From Nonlabens sp. (GTDB lineage Bacteria > Bacteroidota > Bacteroidia > Flavobacteriales > Flavobacteriaceae): a stretch of DNA of 64,000 bases. The position numbers were made by a program, and so were the translations under genes. Of this stretch, positions 9,934 to 19,089 are shown piece by piece; the first letter of the stretch is position 1; every line of letters starts with the position of its first letter. Location of the stretch: contig NZ_JAGYKG010000005.1 of the NCBI RefSeq assembly GCF_018401815.1, forward strand, positions 124,001 through 188,000. Direction: 5' to 3'. The notes below the pieces were generated by a model. It was not told the origin of the DNA. It saw nothing but the letters and a program-made list of their open reading frames with translations, and made no database searches.

Positions 9934-9975
9934 AAAAAAAGTCCCATTTCATAGGTTATGAAGTGGGACTTTTTA
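9934..9975 (+). terminator. Rho-independent terminator after the band-7 gene
   Basis: A 12-bp stem GTCCCATTTCAT / ATGAAGTGGGAC with one wobble pair and a short loop, preceded by a run of A and followed by TTTTT. It could act in both directions. Confidence 0.85.
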
Positions 9976-10070
9976 CATTTGGTAAAGTGAATTATCAAGC
10001 GGTAATTCAATAGATTCCAACAAAACAGTTTCAGAAAAAAGTCACTTAAAACAAGGGATAGGATCCTTTT

Positions 10071-10139
10071 TTATGGAAATATGCGGGTATCTGCAATACC
10101 GACGATCACCATGTCGTGCGCATCTGTGATGCGTTTGAA
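10071..10139 (-). pseudogene. Remnant of a duplicated NTF2-like gene 3' end
   Basis: On the minus strand 22 sense codons end in a stop and contain [12 protein letters not shown]. The intact neighbour gene at 10275-10751 ends [14 protein letters not shown]. The DNA at 10086-10110 matches 10293-10317 with one difference in 25 bases. A stop codon lies just upstream in frame (10140-10142), so only the extreme C-terminus of a former second copy survives. It could also be a short recombination product. Confidence 0.55.
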
Positions 10140-10233
10140 CTAGTTGAGCATTACAAATGCCTAAAAAAATTAGCATGCTTTACAATACCGCGCTAATCAG
10201 AAGTTATCAAATTTCTACTTACTTCACCTAGCC

Positions 10234-10273
10234 TTCAACTTCAACTTAAATTTAGGTTTAAGTTTAAATTTAA
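10234..10273. repeat. Degenerate hexamer array at a gene 3' end
   Basis: A run of six-base units related to TTCAAC (two perfect copies, then TTAAAT, TTAGGT, TTAAGT-like units). It lies directly downstream of the stop of the minus-strand gene at 10275. The same hexamer type is found downstream of the reductase gene at 52.3 kb. Confidence 0.55.
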
Positions 10274-10274
10274 T

Positions 10275-10751
10275 CTACGACCCATAAATCCTGGTATCTG
10301 CAATACCAACGATCACCCATTTATCATCGATAAAGAAAAGGGTAAACTTATTGGTCCCGATGTGAGAGAGGAAATTATTGTAATAAAATTCATAAGTAGT
10401 GGAAACCGTTGCTATTTGTGTGTCTCCAGTGCACCTAATTTCGATAAGACGTTCTTCAAAAGGGATGCTGTCTGGAATACTTGCTATATTTTTAAGAAAC
10501 TGGGTTGCTTTTGTTGTAATTAATTTTCGGTTCCCGCCATTTATAGACATAGAAGTCAACTGTATATTCATAAGCATGCACTCTTTTAAAGCAGTGGTAT
10601 CTTGTTCATGAAAGTGCTTAAAAAAGCTTTTTACTGCACTGATGGCTGTTGGCTTTTCAATGCTTACACCAGTAGAATCTTGTGGTAGTGTTGGTTGAGA
10701 GTTTGCTTTCGCGAAAGCCAGAACACAAAGAATAGGAATTAGAAGTCTCAT
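10275..10751 (-). CDS. Exported NTF2-like protein
   Basis: 158 residues with a signal peptide ([18 protein letters not shown]; cleavage near residue 18). The mature part resembles the NTF2/SnoaL fold ([17 protein letters not shown], later [11 protein letters not shown]). The AFAKA in the signal peptide comes from a copy of the dispersed palindrome. It is transcribed divergently from panB. The partner or ligand is unknown. A remnant of a paralogous 3' end lies 200 bases downstream. Confidence 0.7.
   Translation of the reverse strand: MRLLIPILCVLAFAKANSQPTLPQDSTGVSIEKPTAISAVKSFFKHFHEQDTTALKECMLMNIQLTSMSINGGNRKLITTKATQFLKNIASIPDSIPFEERLIEIRCTGDTQIATVSTTYEFYYNNFLSHIGTNKFTLFFIDDKWVIVGIADTRIYGS
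10705..10718. repeat. Dispersed palindrome copy 3 (in CDS)
   Basis: Exact GCTTTCGCGAAAGC, read on the minus strand as AFAKA within the signal peptide of the NTF2-like protein. Confidence 0.9.
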
Positions 10752-10783
10752 GTGGTTTCAGTTAAAATGCGCTGTAATATTAG

Positions 10784-10791
10784 TACTTTTG
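10784..10791 (+). promoter_or_regulatory. Candidate -7 element before panB
   Basis: TACTTTTG (TAnnTTTG type) in a context ATTAGTACTTTTGC shared with the site before lpxD. It would place a transcript start about 14 bases before the panB ATG at 10812. I saw no good upstream TTG. Confidence 0.45.
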
Positions 10792-10811
10792 CCAGACTTA
10801 AAACAAGTATT

Positions 10812-11630
10812 ATGTCAACTGCAAAGAAGCAATATAAAAGAGTCACCGTAAAATCGCTAACGGAGATGAAGGGGAATAACGAAAAAATCTCGATGTTAAC
10901 CGCTTATGATTATACCATGGCAAAAATTATTGATAGCGCTGGTATAGATGTGATCCTTGTAGGTGATAGTGCTAGTAATGTAATGGCGGGTCATGAAACG
11001 ACTTTACCTATCACGCTGGACCAAATGATTTATCATGCAAGTAGTGTGGTAAGAGGTACAGAGCGCGCTCTAGTTGTAGTAGACTTACCTTTTGGAAGTT
11101 ATCAAAGTGATCCCAAAGAAGCCTTGCGAAGTGCGATACGCATCATGAAAGAAAGTGGTGGCCATAGTGTAAAGTTAGAAGGAGGGAGTGAAGTGAAGGA
11201 ATCCATCAAACGTATTCTTCATGCAGGTATTCCAGTAATGGGTCACTTAGGGCTTACCCCTCAGTCTATTTATAAATTTGGAACGTATACAGTAAGAGCT
11301 AAAGAAATTGAAGAAGCAGAGAAGTTAGTTGAAGATGCACTTGCATTAGAGCGATGGGGATGTTTTGCCTTAGTTCTTGAAAAAGTCCCTGCAGCGTTAG
11401 CTAAGAAGGTGGCAGAGCAACTAACCATTCCAGTAATAGGAATAGGAGCTGGTGCAGGAGTAGACGGACAAGTTTTGGTTTCTCACGATATGTTTGGGAT
11501 GACACATGAATTTAACCCGCGTTTTTTACGACGCTATTTGAATCTTTATGAAGACATGGGTAATGCTGTCGCTAATTATGTTAAAGATGTAAAAACGGTC
11601 GATTTCCCTAATGAGGAAGAGCAGTATTAA
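10812..11630 (+). CDS. panB: 3-methyl-2-oxobutanoate hydroxymethyltransferase
   Basis: First committed step of pantothenate (CoA) synthesis: transfer of a hydroxymethyl group from 5,10-methylene-THF to 2-oxoisovalerate, giving ketopantoate. The 272-residue TIM barrel shows [29 protein letters not shown] and VKLEGG. I chose ATG 10812 ([11 protein letters not shown]) because it gives the usual N-terminus and lies downstream of the -7 element; the frame is open from 10752. No other pan gene is nearby. Confidence 0.94.
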   Translation: MSTAKKQYKRVTVKSLTEMKGNNEKISMLTAYDYTMAKIIDSAGIDVILVGDSASNVMAGHETTLPITLDQMIYHASSVVRGTERALVVVDLPFGSYQSDPKEALRSAIRIMKESGGHSVKLEGGSEVKESIKRILHAGIPVMGHLGLTPQSIYKFGTYTVRAKEIEEAEKLVEDALALERWGCFALVLEKVPAALAKKVAEQLTIPVIGIGAGAGVDGQVLVSHDMFGMTHEFNPRFLRRYLNLYEDMGNAVANYVKDVKTVDFPNEEEQY

Positions 11631-12017
11631 GCTTGTAATACTATAACTTTTTAGTTGGGTAAGATGTTGATGTAAAAGCACTTTGGAAGCACTTCTTCTA
11701 GCGCAAAAAGTCTATATACCATAGGATTTGAATGTAGCATGTTTATCTCTTCAAGGAACTGTGTAATAGTTGCTGTCAGTTCTGATAGTTTTTAAAAATT
11801 CCTTAATCCGTTAGTACTCTATACCATAGTAGAGATAGAATAAAGGCATCATGTTATGCAGCCATGGAGAGGTGTTCAATTAGGAATGCTTAATATTTCA
11901 AACTGCTCCTGATTACGGTGACTCAAGACTGTTCATTACTTGTGAATACTAAGCTTAAGAATGCTTTAACAAGTTCGTCAACTTCTTTATTTTTAATTTT
12001 TACAATTTAAGACAATT
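11631..12017. other. Intergenic stretch without a recognised gene
   Basis: 387 bases between panB and murA. There is no coding frame of useful length on either strand and no clear terminator or TAnnTTTG element. The AT-rich run just before 12018 (TTTATTTTTAATTTTTAC) may include the murA promoter. Confidence 0.5.
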
Positions 12018-13328
12018 ATGGGATCATTTATAATAGAAGGCGGGCATCAATTAAAGGGAGATATACACCCGCAGGGAGCTAAAAACGAGGTGCTTCAAAT
12101 ACTTTGCGCAGTATTATTAACAGATCAACCAGTAGAGATTAATAATGTTCCAGACATTATCGATGTGAATAAGCTCATCGCTTTATTGAATAACCTAGGG
12201 GTAAAAGTGACTAAAAATGGTCCAGAATCCTACACTTTTCAGGCCGATAATGTCAATCTGGACTGGTTACAGTCAGAAGATTATAAAATTCAAGGACGTG
12301 GATTAAGGGGGTCTATTATGTTAGTAGGACCTTTGTTAGCGCGTTTTGGAAAAGGGTACATCCCGCGTCCAGGAGGGGATAAAATTGGCAGACGTAGATT
12401 AGATACTCATTTTGAAGGCTTTATCAAATTAGGAGCGAAATTCAGGTATAATAAAGAAGAATATTTTTATGGTGTTGAAGCTGAAGAGCTTCACGGTGCT
12501 TACATGTTGTTGGATGAAGCTTCGGTAACAGGAACGGCAAACATCGTAATGGCGGCTGTCCTTGCTAAAGGGAAAACAACAATCTACAATGCAGCTTGCG
12601 AGCCTTACCTGCAACAACTTTGCAACATGCTCGTGCGTATGGGTGCAAAAATAGCTGGTATAGGTTCTAATATGCTACATATTGAAGGTGTCGATAAATT
12701 AGGGGGTACCACACATAGAGTACTTCCAGATATGATTGAGATAGGAAGTTGGATAGGCCTAGCTGCAATGACTAAATCTGAAGTGACGATTAAAAATGTA
12801 GCTTATGATGAGCTGGGAATCATTCCCAACACGTTTAGAAAATTAGGAATTACTATCGAGCGAAAAGGAGATGATATTTACATTCCGGCTCATAAAGATG
12901 GGTATGAGATACAGAATTATATCGATGGTTCTATCTTGACCATTTCTGATGCTCCGTGGCCAGGTTTTACACCAGATTTACTGAGCATTGTATTAGTGGT
13001 AGCTACCCAGGCGAAAGGGAGTGTCTTGATCCACCAAAAGATGTTTGAAAGCCGATTATTCTTTGTAGATAAATTGATTGATATGGGAGCAAAAATTATT
13101 CTTTGTGATCCACATAGAGCCAGTGTTATAGGTCATGATTTTCAATCTCAATTAAAGTCGACTATCATGACCAGCCCAGATATTAGAGCTGGAATATCGT
13201 TACTTATTGCGGCATTGAGCGCAAAAGGTACCAGTACGATCCACAATATCGAGCAGATTGATCGGGGGTACCAACATATAGATACCAGATTAAGAGCTAT
13301 AGGCGCTAAGATCAAACGAGTCAATTAA
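12018..13328 (+). CDS. murA: UDP-GlcNAc enolpyruvyltransferase MurA (Asp-type)
   Basis: First committed step of peptidoglycan synthesis: transfer of enolpyruvate from PEP to UDP-GlcNAc. 436 residues with the double-domain EPT fold; GAKNEVLQ at about 20, LVGPLLARFGKGYIPRPGGDKIG around 105-125 and RAGISLLIAALSAKG near the end. At the position of the catalytic Cys (E. coli Cys115, GGCTIG) this protein has Asp121 (GGDKIG). The Asp form is active and is known from several phyla to be insensitive to fosfomycin. A terminator lies 160 bases downstream. Confidence 0.95.
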   Translation: MGSFIIEGGHQLKGDIHPQGAKNEVLQILCAVLLTDQPVEINNVPDIIDVNKLIALLNNLGVKVTKNGPESYTFQADNVNLDWLQSEDYKIQGRGLRGSIMLVGPLLARFGKGYIPRPGGDKIGRRRLDTHFEGFIKLGAKFRYNKEEYFYGVEAEELHGAYMLLDEASVTGTANIVMAAVLAKGKTTIYNAACEPYLQQLCNMLVRMGAKIAGIGSNMLHIEGVDKLGGTTHRVLPDMIEIGSWIGLAAMTKSEVTIKNVAYDELGIIPNTFRKLGITIERKGDDIYIPAHKDGYEIQNYIDGSILTISDAPWPGFTPDLLSIVLVVATQAKGSVLIHQKMFESRLFFVDKLIDMGAKIILCDPHRASVIGHDFQSQLKSTIMTSPDIRAGISLLIAALSAKGTSTIHNIEQIDRGYQHIDTRLRAIGAKIKRVN

Positions 13329-13415
13329 TTTCTAGGGCCCACTTTTTCGTTTTTTAGCAATAGATCCAAAGCAATGGAAATAGCGATGCTGGTATTCATG
13401 TCTTATTTTGGTGAC

Positions 13416-13430
13416 GCTTTCGCGAAAAGC
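13416..13430. repeat. Dispersed palindrome copy 4 (degenerate, intergenic)
   Basis: GCTTTCGCGAAAAGC: the palindrome with one extra A in the right arm. It lies between the murA stop and its terminator, and is the only imperfect copy I found. Confidence 0.7.
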
Positions 13431-13486
13431 CCTCAAGTAGGAGAGTCATTTGTATCATTCTCAAAAGATAATTATCAATCATTCAC

Positions 13487-13518
13487 CTGCCTTTAACTGT
13501 ATAAAGGCAGATTTTTTT
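13487..13518 (+). terminator. Rho-independent terminator after murA
   Basis: A perfect 9-bp stem CTGCCTTTA / TAAAGGCAG with a 6-base loop, followed by seven T. The remaining 160 bases up to 13681 carry no gene. Confidence 0.85.
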
Positions 13519-13681
13519 ATGGTAAGTGTTTTTAATGAACTCCCAGATGACACAGAAATCCTATTATATCTATCGCTTTGAGTGTATAAGTTGTTGGACG
13601 CGACTCATTTATTATACTTTCTTTAACCTAAAATAACTCTTTAGAATTCAAATTAGGCAAGGAATTTGATAACTTGCAACT

Positions 13682-14293
13682 ATGAAAAAGATTCTCGCAT
13701 TCATTTTTATATTTTCGTTAGGTGTTTCGGGTGCTCAAGAAATTCCCAAAACTACACCTCGTACCATAGAACCACTACCTCAAACTACTGCAGGTGGATC
13801 CATGTTATTTCCAGAAAAGAAGGAAGTAAAAACCTATACTCGACCTAAAGACAACAACGAAATTAAAATGCGTGTAGAAACAGATTTGGTTGATCCAGGA
13901 ATTAAATACGAAAAACAAAAATTTAAAAGGGATGCTCCTGTTGGTGCCGGTTTTAGAAGTGATACTTTCTTAGGTGAGATCAGAACTGGTGAGAAACTAC
14001 TTCGTTTAGTATGTAGAGATCATCAATTTGAAGATGGAGATATGGTGCGTGTCTGGCAAGATGATAAAATATTGGTAGATAAGATTTATTTAAGGAACGT
14101 ATACCAAGGAGTCAGTATACCGCTTAACAAAGGTTTTAATAAATTGGAAATAGAAGCCCTAAATCAGGGTACTTCAGGCCCTAATACAGCCGAATTTAAA
14201 GTAATGGATTCTAAAGGGAAAGTGATCCAACAAAACATATGGAACCTAGCCGCCGGAGTCAAAGCTACATTAATCATTTTAATGGACGAGTAA
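13682..14293 (+). CDS. Secreted protein of unknown function
   Basis: 203 residues with a signal peptide (MKKILAFIFIFSLGVSGAQE; cleavage after about 18). A Pro/Thr-rich linker (about 20-55) is followed by a compact domain: FLGEIRTGEKLLRLVCRDHQFEDGD and, later, NKLEIEALNQGTSGPNTAEF, then a C-terminal strand pair ending in ATLIILMDE. It looks like a beta-sandwich carbohydrate-binding or filamin-like module, but I do not recognise a named family. It is convergent with the next gene; a weak hairpin (AGTGAG/CTCACT) separates them. Confidence 0.75.
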   Translation: MKKILAFIFIFSLGVSGAQEIPKTTPRTIEPLPQTTAGGSMLFPEKKEVKTYTRPKDNNEIKMRVETDLVDPGIKYEKQKFKRDAPVGAGFRSDTFLGEIRTGEKLLRLVCRDHQFEDGDMVRVWQDDKILVDKIYLRNVYQGVSIPLNKGFNKLEIEALNQGTSGPNTAEFKVMDSKGKVIQQNIWNLAAGVKATLIILMDE

Positions 14294-14377
14294 AGTGAGT
14301 TGCAGAGGAATGCTCACTCTAGTAGGGAAAATTATTTTTTGAAAAATTCAACCAAATCCTGAAAAAAGAATTGACCA

Positions 14378-14977
14378 TTAAAGTAGATTCCTTTTTGAAA
14401 TTGTTATTTGATTTGTTATTTCTAGTACTTTTTCTCCTTTTAAATCAGCCACTTTTAAATCGCCTATTCTTACACGGGCCAAACGCAATACAGGAAAACC
14501 TGCTGCGGCACACATTTTACGCACTTGTCTAAATTTACCTTCTTTTAAAGTTATGGAAACCCAGCTGGTCGGCCCGTGTCGGTCATCTCTTACTCGTTGT
14601 AGTGTTTGAGGCAATTGAGGTAGCCGATCTAAAATACGAGCTTGACATTCTTGAGTACGGTACTTATTGCCGTCAGTGCTGATTTCAATTCCAGAAGTCA
14701 TTTTATCAAGTGCTTCTAAAGTTATAGTCCCATCTACTTGAGCATAATATTCCTTTTCTACTTTGCCTTTATTATTTAAAAGGTTGCTAAGCGTGCCGTC
14801 TGTGGTAATTATCAATAAGCCTTCGCTATTCTCGTCCAGCCTTCCTACTGCCATACTTTCAGATGGGAAGTTATGAAAATCACCTAAAAAGTTCTTCTTC
14901 TTTTGATGGCTGTCATTAGTCGTGAACTGACTGAGCATGTTATAAGGTTTGTAGATAAGGAAGTGGCGATGATTCAT
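14378..14977 (-). CDS. Pseudouridine synthase, RsuA/RluE family
   Basis: 199 residues matching the short RluE-like branch of the RsuA family: FLIYKPYNMLSQF, catalytic Asp in GRLDENSEGLLIITTDG, and GKFRQVRKMCAAAGFPV. It lacks the N-terminal S4 RNA-binding domain. By analogy with E. coli RluE it would modify a uridine in 23S rRNA, but the target position cannot be read from sequence. Confidence 0.88.
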   Translation of the reverse strand: MNHRHFLIYKPYNMLSQFTTNDSHQKKKNFLGDFHNFPSESMAVGRLDENSEGLLIITTDGTLSNLLNNKGKVEKEYYAQVDGTITLEALDKMTSGIEISTDGNKYRTQECQARILDRLPQLPQTLQRVRDDRHGPTSWVSITLKEGKFRQVRKMCAAAGFPVLRLARVRIGDLKVADLKGEKVLEITNQITISKRNLL

Positions 14978-15372
14978 CCAGCAAAGGTCTTAAAATCAAC
15001 AGGAACTACTTTGAATATTTATTTTTTATTTTTCTAAGTTTTAATGATGATGACTGCACGATAATGAATGTCCATATAAGCTGAGGAGATACCATATATT
15101 GGAATTATATATTTTAGTACCTAGTACGGCATTTTAAATGATGAGTTCCTCTTTCTCAACTAGTCTTCCGCACACTTGACCGGATATTAATCCTTACTTT
15201 AATTAAAAATTTATATAACGTTCCTGTAGGTCCTTTTGTAGATTCCCCCAATTGGCACTTCTTAAAACTCCTATTGCACCATTCATTATTAAATAGAATC
15301 AATAGGAACCATAAATTTTAATCCTTAGGCTCGCTCGTGTGATTCATTTAAGACTGGACCGTTTTTAAAAAA
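14978..15372. other. Intergenic stretch, nothing recognised
   Basis: 395 AT-rich bases. I see no frame with coding character, no stable hairpin followed by T and no repeat shared with other parts of the window. It lies upstream of the minus-strand pseudouridine synthase and downstream of the minus-strand hydrolase. Confidence 0.5.
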
Positions 15373-16206
15373 TTATAGAATAAAGTCCAACAATAATGTA
15401 TTCAACTCCTTTTTGTGAGTGAGGTATAAACCATGAGGACCGCCTTTAATGATTTTTAATTGAGAATCTTTTACTAATTGATGTCCTTGTTGGGAACTAG
15501 GGGCTAAAGGAACGATATGGTCAGCGTCTCCATGAATAAATAAAGTTGGAATTTCAATACCCTCTAGATCCCCACGCAAGTCTGTTCTGCCGAAAGAATT
15601 GATGCATTCTAAAGTTCCTTTAGGACTGGCATCTATAGCGATTTGAAAGTTGTAATCTAATTGTCCTTGAGAAATAAGGTCTTTATTATCTTCATAATTG
15701 ACAAAGCCCTCGCCAAAAGTTTTTAAGAATCCGGCACGGTCCTTCTTGATATTCTCTTCCATCTCATGAAAGACTACTTCTGGAGCTCCATCTGGATTAT
15801 CATCGGTTTTTAATAGGTAAGGAGCTATAGAGCTGATAAAAATAAGCTTACTGATTTTACTGGTTCCATAGGTAGCTGCATATCTTGCTAACTCACCACC
15901 ACCCATAGAAAATCCAACCAAAATAATGTCTGTTATATCTAATTTTTCAATCAGATCATGCAAATCTTCTGTCATGGAGGTATAATCATAACCCGAATAA
16001 GGCCTAGAAGAACGACCAAACCCACGACGATCGTAAGTAATGACGCGGTAACCTGCTTCTACTAAAACTGGGACTTGGTATTCCCACATGCTACCGCTCA
16101 ACGGCCACCCGTGAACTAAAACAATAGGTTGACCACTTCCTTGATCTTCATAGTAGATACTTACATTCGTGTCTTTTTGAGCTGGAGTCTTTATTAAATT
16201 TTTCAT
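15373..16206 (-). CDS. Alpha/beta hydrolase, non-haem chloroperoxidase-like
   Basis: 277 residues of the alpha/beta-hydrolase fold: oxyanion region VLVHGWPLSGSMW, DRRGFGRSSRP, nucleophile elbow GFSMGGGE, acid in HGDADHIVP and catalytic His in KGGPHGLY. The pattern is that of the cofactor-free chloroperoxidase/esterase branch. The natural substrate is unknown. No signal peptide, so cytoplasmic; it is a single-gene unit. Confidence 0.87.
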   Translation of the reverse strand: MKNLIKTPAQKDTNVSIYYEDQGSGQPIVLVHGWPLSGSMWEYQVPVLVEAGYRVITYDRRGFGRSSRPYSGYDYTSMTEDLHDLIEKLDITDIILVGFSMGGGELARYAATYGTSKISKLIFISSIAPYLLKTDDNPDGAPEVVFHEMEENIKKDRAGFLKTFGEGFVNYEDNKDLISQGQLDYNFQIAIDASPKGTLECINSFGRTDLRGDLEGIEIPTLFIHGDADHIVPLAPSSQQGHQLVKDSQLKIIKGGPHGLYLTHKKELNTLLLDFIL

Positions 16207-16523
16207 TTTTAGATTTTTAGTTACTTCAATTTAAAAAAATCAAACGGTATACCAATAAGGAAATGTGAAAATGGAAAGCTTTTGGAAATTTAAATTTGCT
16301 GTCAGTAGAAAGCTATACTCGATGTATTTTTCTTAGTCTAAGAAGTTAAAAAAAACTGAGCAAACAAATCCAAAACATTTTAGGTATCATTTATATCTAA
16401 GTCCAAGAACGCAACTAATAGGCGTAGTTGAGTGATATAGGCATAAAAATAGACAGATGTGTTACCTGCTAGGATTCGTGAACCCAGGTAAAATGTATCC
16501 TTATAAAGTTTACAAAGCACTAT
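16207..16523. other. Intergenic stretch, nothing recognised
   Basis: 317 bases between the hydrolase start and the end of the TsaC/Sua5 gene on the same strand. No coding frame or terminator is visible; the hydrolase promoter should lie in the first part. Confidence 0.5.
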
Positions 16524-17141
16524 TTATAATTCTATGGATCCTTTTCCTTCCCTTAAAAGAACTGGTTCATTACCTGTAAGGTCGATAACCGTAGAGCCTA
16601 TGTTACCTCCGTAACCGCCGTCGATCACATAATCCACAAGTTTGCCCCATTTTTCGGCAATAAGACTTGGATCGGTAGTGTATTCTATAACTTCATCATC
16701 GTCTTTAATAGAAGTAGAGATGATTGGATTCCCTAATAATCTTACTAATTCGGTAGCAATTTTATTATCTGGCACACGTATTCCTACTGTTTTCTTTTTT
16801 TTAAATGCGGAGGGCAAATTGTTATTTCCAGGTAAAATAAAAGTATAGGGTCCAGGCAAATTACGCTTGAGGATCTTAAAAGTATGGGAATCAATTTGAC
16901 TGGTATAATCACTTAGATTGCTCAAATCTTCACAGATAAACGAAAAGTTAGCTTTTTCTAGTTTCACTCCTTTAATTCGGGCTATTTTTTCTAGTGCAAG
17001 TTTATTGGTAATATCACATCCTAGACCATATACCGTGTCAGTAGGATAAATAACTAAGGCACCATCACGCATAGCATCAGCGATTCGTTTTAAGTCCTTT
17101 TGGTTGGTATTGCCTTCATATATTTTAATCAGTTGTGCCAT
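16524..17141 (-). CDS. L-threonylcarbamoyladenylate synthase (TsaC/Sua5/YciO family)
   Basis: 205 residues of the YrdC fold. The family makes threonylcarbamoyl-AMP from Thr, bicarbonate and ATP for the t6A37 modification of ANN-decoding tRNAs. Motifs: YPTDTVYGLGCDI at about 33-45, KRNLPGPYTFIL and KKKTVGIRVP. It lacks the extra C-terminal Sua5 domain. TsaC and YciO paralogues are hard to separate by eye. The small membrane protein gene ends one base upstream, so the two are cotranscribed. Confidence 0.85.
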   Translation of the reverse strand: MAQLIKIYEGNTNQKDLKRIADAMRDGALVIYPTDTVYGLGCDITNKLALEKIARIKGVKLEKANFSFICEDLSNLSDYTSQIDSHTFKILKRNLPGPYTFILPGNNNLPSAFKKKKTVGIRVPDNKIATELVRLLGNPIISTSIKDDDEVIEYTTDPSLIAEKWGKLVDYVIDGGYGGNIGSTVIDLTGNEPVLLREGKGSIEL

Positions 17142-17142
17142 A

Positions 17143-17451
17143 TTAATATTCTGAATTAAAAAGTGATTTGATAGGAATATATAGAAAGGTAAAAGTGATA
17201 ATCGCGATGATAATGCGTATCCAAAATTTCAAATTGCTATTACCTAAATTAGGCACTACTTCATACTTATATTTACCGTTGTGATCAATCTTTACAGCGA
17301 TAGAATTTTTATTGGAGTCAGCGTTTGTATTTTGATTTTTTAAAAACAGCATGCATCCCAACACAAAAAGACCTGAAATAATAAGAATTATAAAGGTGCT
17401 TTGTAAGCTGTATTGCAGTAATTGCTGCGCTGTAAGTAGGCTATGATTCAA
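17143..17451 (-). CDS. Small membrane protein, unknown
   Basis: 102 residues with two transmembrane helices (about 18-37 and 76-93) separated by a polar segment of about 38 residues. The first start I can find is TTG at 17451; no upstream ATG exists before an in-frame stop, so the start is uncertain. It is spaced one base before the TsaC/Sua5-type gene. No family recognised. Confidence 0.6.
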   Translation of the reverse strand: MNHSLLTAQQLLQYSLQSTFIILIISGLFVLGCMLFLKNQNTNADSNKNSIAVKIDHNGKYKYEVVPNLGNSNLKFWIRIIIAIITFTFLYIPIKSLFNSEY

Positions 17452-17641
17452 ATCTATATTTTGTTTAGGTTAAATTTAGTCAATAAAATTCATTAAACAG
17501 CAGGTTCTATGGTGCTTTATGTTTTTAAATGGCTTGCAGCTTAGTTCCCTGTTGTATCAAGTGTTTTTTCCTTTTACCAATATTGTTGCCTGTGAATTCG
17601 TTTCAATTCCTATTTTTTTTTGCGGTGCTATGAGGCATTTT

Positions 17642-17655
17642 GCTTTCGCGAAAGC
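17642..17655. repeat. Dispersed palindrome copy 5 (intergenic)
   Basis: Exact GCTTTCGCGAAAGC between the aldehyde dehydrogenase 3' end and the small membrane protein start, both on the minus strand. The flanks do not extend the dyad. Confidence 0.9.
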
Positions 17656-17712
17656 GGGGTAAAAATAACGTCCCAATCATTTAGAGTCATCACAAAACTA
17701 TCAAATATGGAA

Positions 17713-19089
17713 TTACACCCAGCTCATCAATTTTTTTACCCAACTTAATTTGGAAGCGTAAGGTGCATACTTAACAGGTAAATCGATCCAAGTACCTCGA
17801 TGTACTACGCTCTTATAATGAGAAAATACTTCAAAAGTTTTCTTTCCGTGATAAGAACCTATACCGCTATTACCAACACCACCAAAGGGAAGTCTATCAT
17901 TGATAAACTGAACAATACAATCATTGATAACCCCACCTCCGAAAGTAAATCGATTGATGAACCACATTTCAAATTTAGAATCTCTGGTAAAGCAATAAGC
18001 GGCTAAGGGTTTTTCAAAACTATTTATCCACTGCTCTAGATCTTCTTTTGTCGTATAGGTGATCACGGGGAGTAGAGGTCCAAAGATCTCATTGGTCATT
18101 ATTTTAGAATCTCTAGACGGTTCATCCACAAGAGTAGGAGCAATATATAATGCACTTCTGTCGTGCTGGCCACCTTCTAGAAGTGATTCACCATCTAGCA
18201 TATCAACAAGTGTATTAAAATGACGCTCTCTTATAATTCTAGGGAAGTCTGTAGATTCATTTACGTTTGTGCCGAAAAATTCTTGAATTTGCTTTTTGAT
18301 TTCAGCAATTAATGAGTCTTTGATGCTCTGATGCACCAGCAGGTAATCTGGCGCGATACAGGTCTGACCTGCATTGAGGAATTTTGCCCACACAATACGC
18401 TTTGCAGTTACTTTAATGTGAGCACTTTCATGAACCACACATGGATTTTTACCCCCTAACTCCAAGGTTACTGGAGTAAGATGTTTTGCAGCTGCTTGAT
18501 AAATTAGTTGACCCACTGCTGAACTACCTGTAAAGAAGATATAATTCCAACGCAAGGTGGTAAGCTGCTGTGCCATGTTTGAATCTCCCAAAGCAACAGA
18601 AACATGTGCTTCTTCAAACGCTTCTTGTATAATTTCTTGTAACAATTTACTGGTAGCTTTGGAAAATTCGCTTGGTTTTAAAACTACGGTATTCCCTGCG
18701 GCCACGGCACCAATTAATGGGATTAAGGCTAGTTGAAACGGATAGTTCCAAGGAGCTATAATCAATGTATTTCCGTAGGGTTCTGGGTATCTTCTTGCCT
18801 TAGAAGGAAAGTTGAGGATAGAGGCTCTAACTCTTTTAGGTTGAGACCATTTACTAATTTTGTAAATATACCTTTTAAGTTCCCTAAGAACGACTTGATA
18901 TTCCGTTAGAAACGATTCCAACTCGCTCTTGCTTAAATCCTTTGCCAGTGCATCGTAAACTTGTTGTTCTCGACGTTCTATTACCTTTTTAAGACATTGA
19001 AGGCGTTCCACTCTGTATTTTAGATCTTTCGTTTTACGTGTCTTAAAAAAATGTTCTTGGGCTTTATGAAGCTGTTCTACATTCATCAT
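17713..19089 (-). CDS. Aldehyde dehydrogenase, class 3 / fatty-aldehyde type
   Basis: 458 residues, the short ALDH form that lacks the tetramer N-terminal extension. It has IIAPWNYPFQLAL, GSSAVGQ, the general base in LELGGKNP and the catalytic Cys in NAGQTCIAPDY. A basic, hydrophobic C-terminal stretch fits membrane association, as in fatty-aldehyde dehydrogenases. NAD(P)-dependent oxidation of medium- or long-chain aldehydes is likely. Its ATG overlaps the stop of the upstream substrate-binding-like gene by four bases (ATGA), so the two are coupled. Confidence 0.88.
   Translation of the reverse strand: MMNVEQLHKAQEHFFKTRKTKDLKYRVERLQCLKKVIERREQQVYDALAKDLSKSELESFLTEYQVVLRELKRYIYKISKWSQPKRVRASILNFPSKARRYPEPYGNTLIIAPWNYPFQLALIPLIGAVAAGNTVVLKPSEFSKATSKLLQEIIQEAFEEAHVSVALGDSNMAQQLTTLRWNYIFFTGSSAVGQLIYQAAAKHLTPVTLELGGKNPCVVHESAHIKVTAKRIVWAKFLNAGQTCIAPDYLLVHQSIKDSLIAEIKKQIQEFFGTNVNESTDFPRIIRERHFNTLVDMLDGESLLEGGQHDRSALYIAPTLVDEPSRDSKIMTNEIFGPLLPVITYTTKEDLEQWINSFEKPLAAYCFTRDSKFEMWFINRFTFGGGVINDCIVQFINDRLPFGGVGNSGIGSYHGKKTFEVFSHYKSVVHRGTWIDLPVKYAPYASKLSWVKKLMSWV

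Noticed and set aside
16471..16510. tRNA-like stretch with GATTCGTGAACCC
   Set aside because: No cloverleaf partner arms could be found around it.
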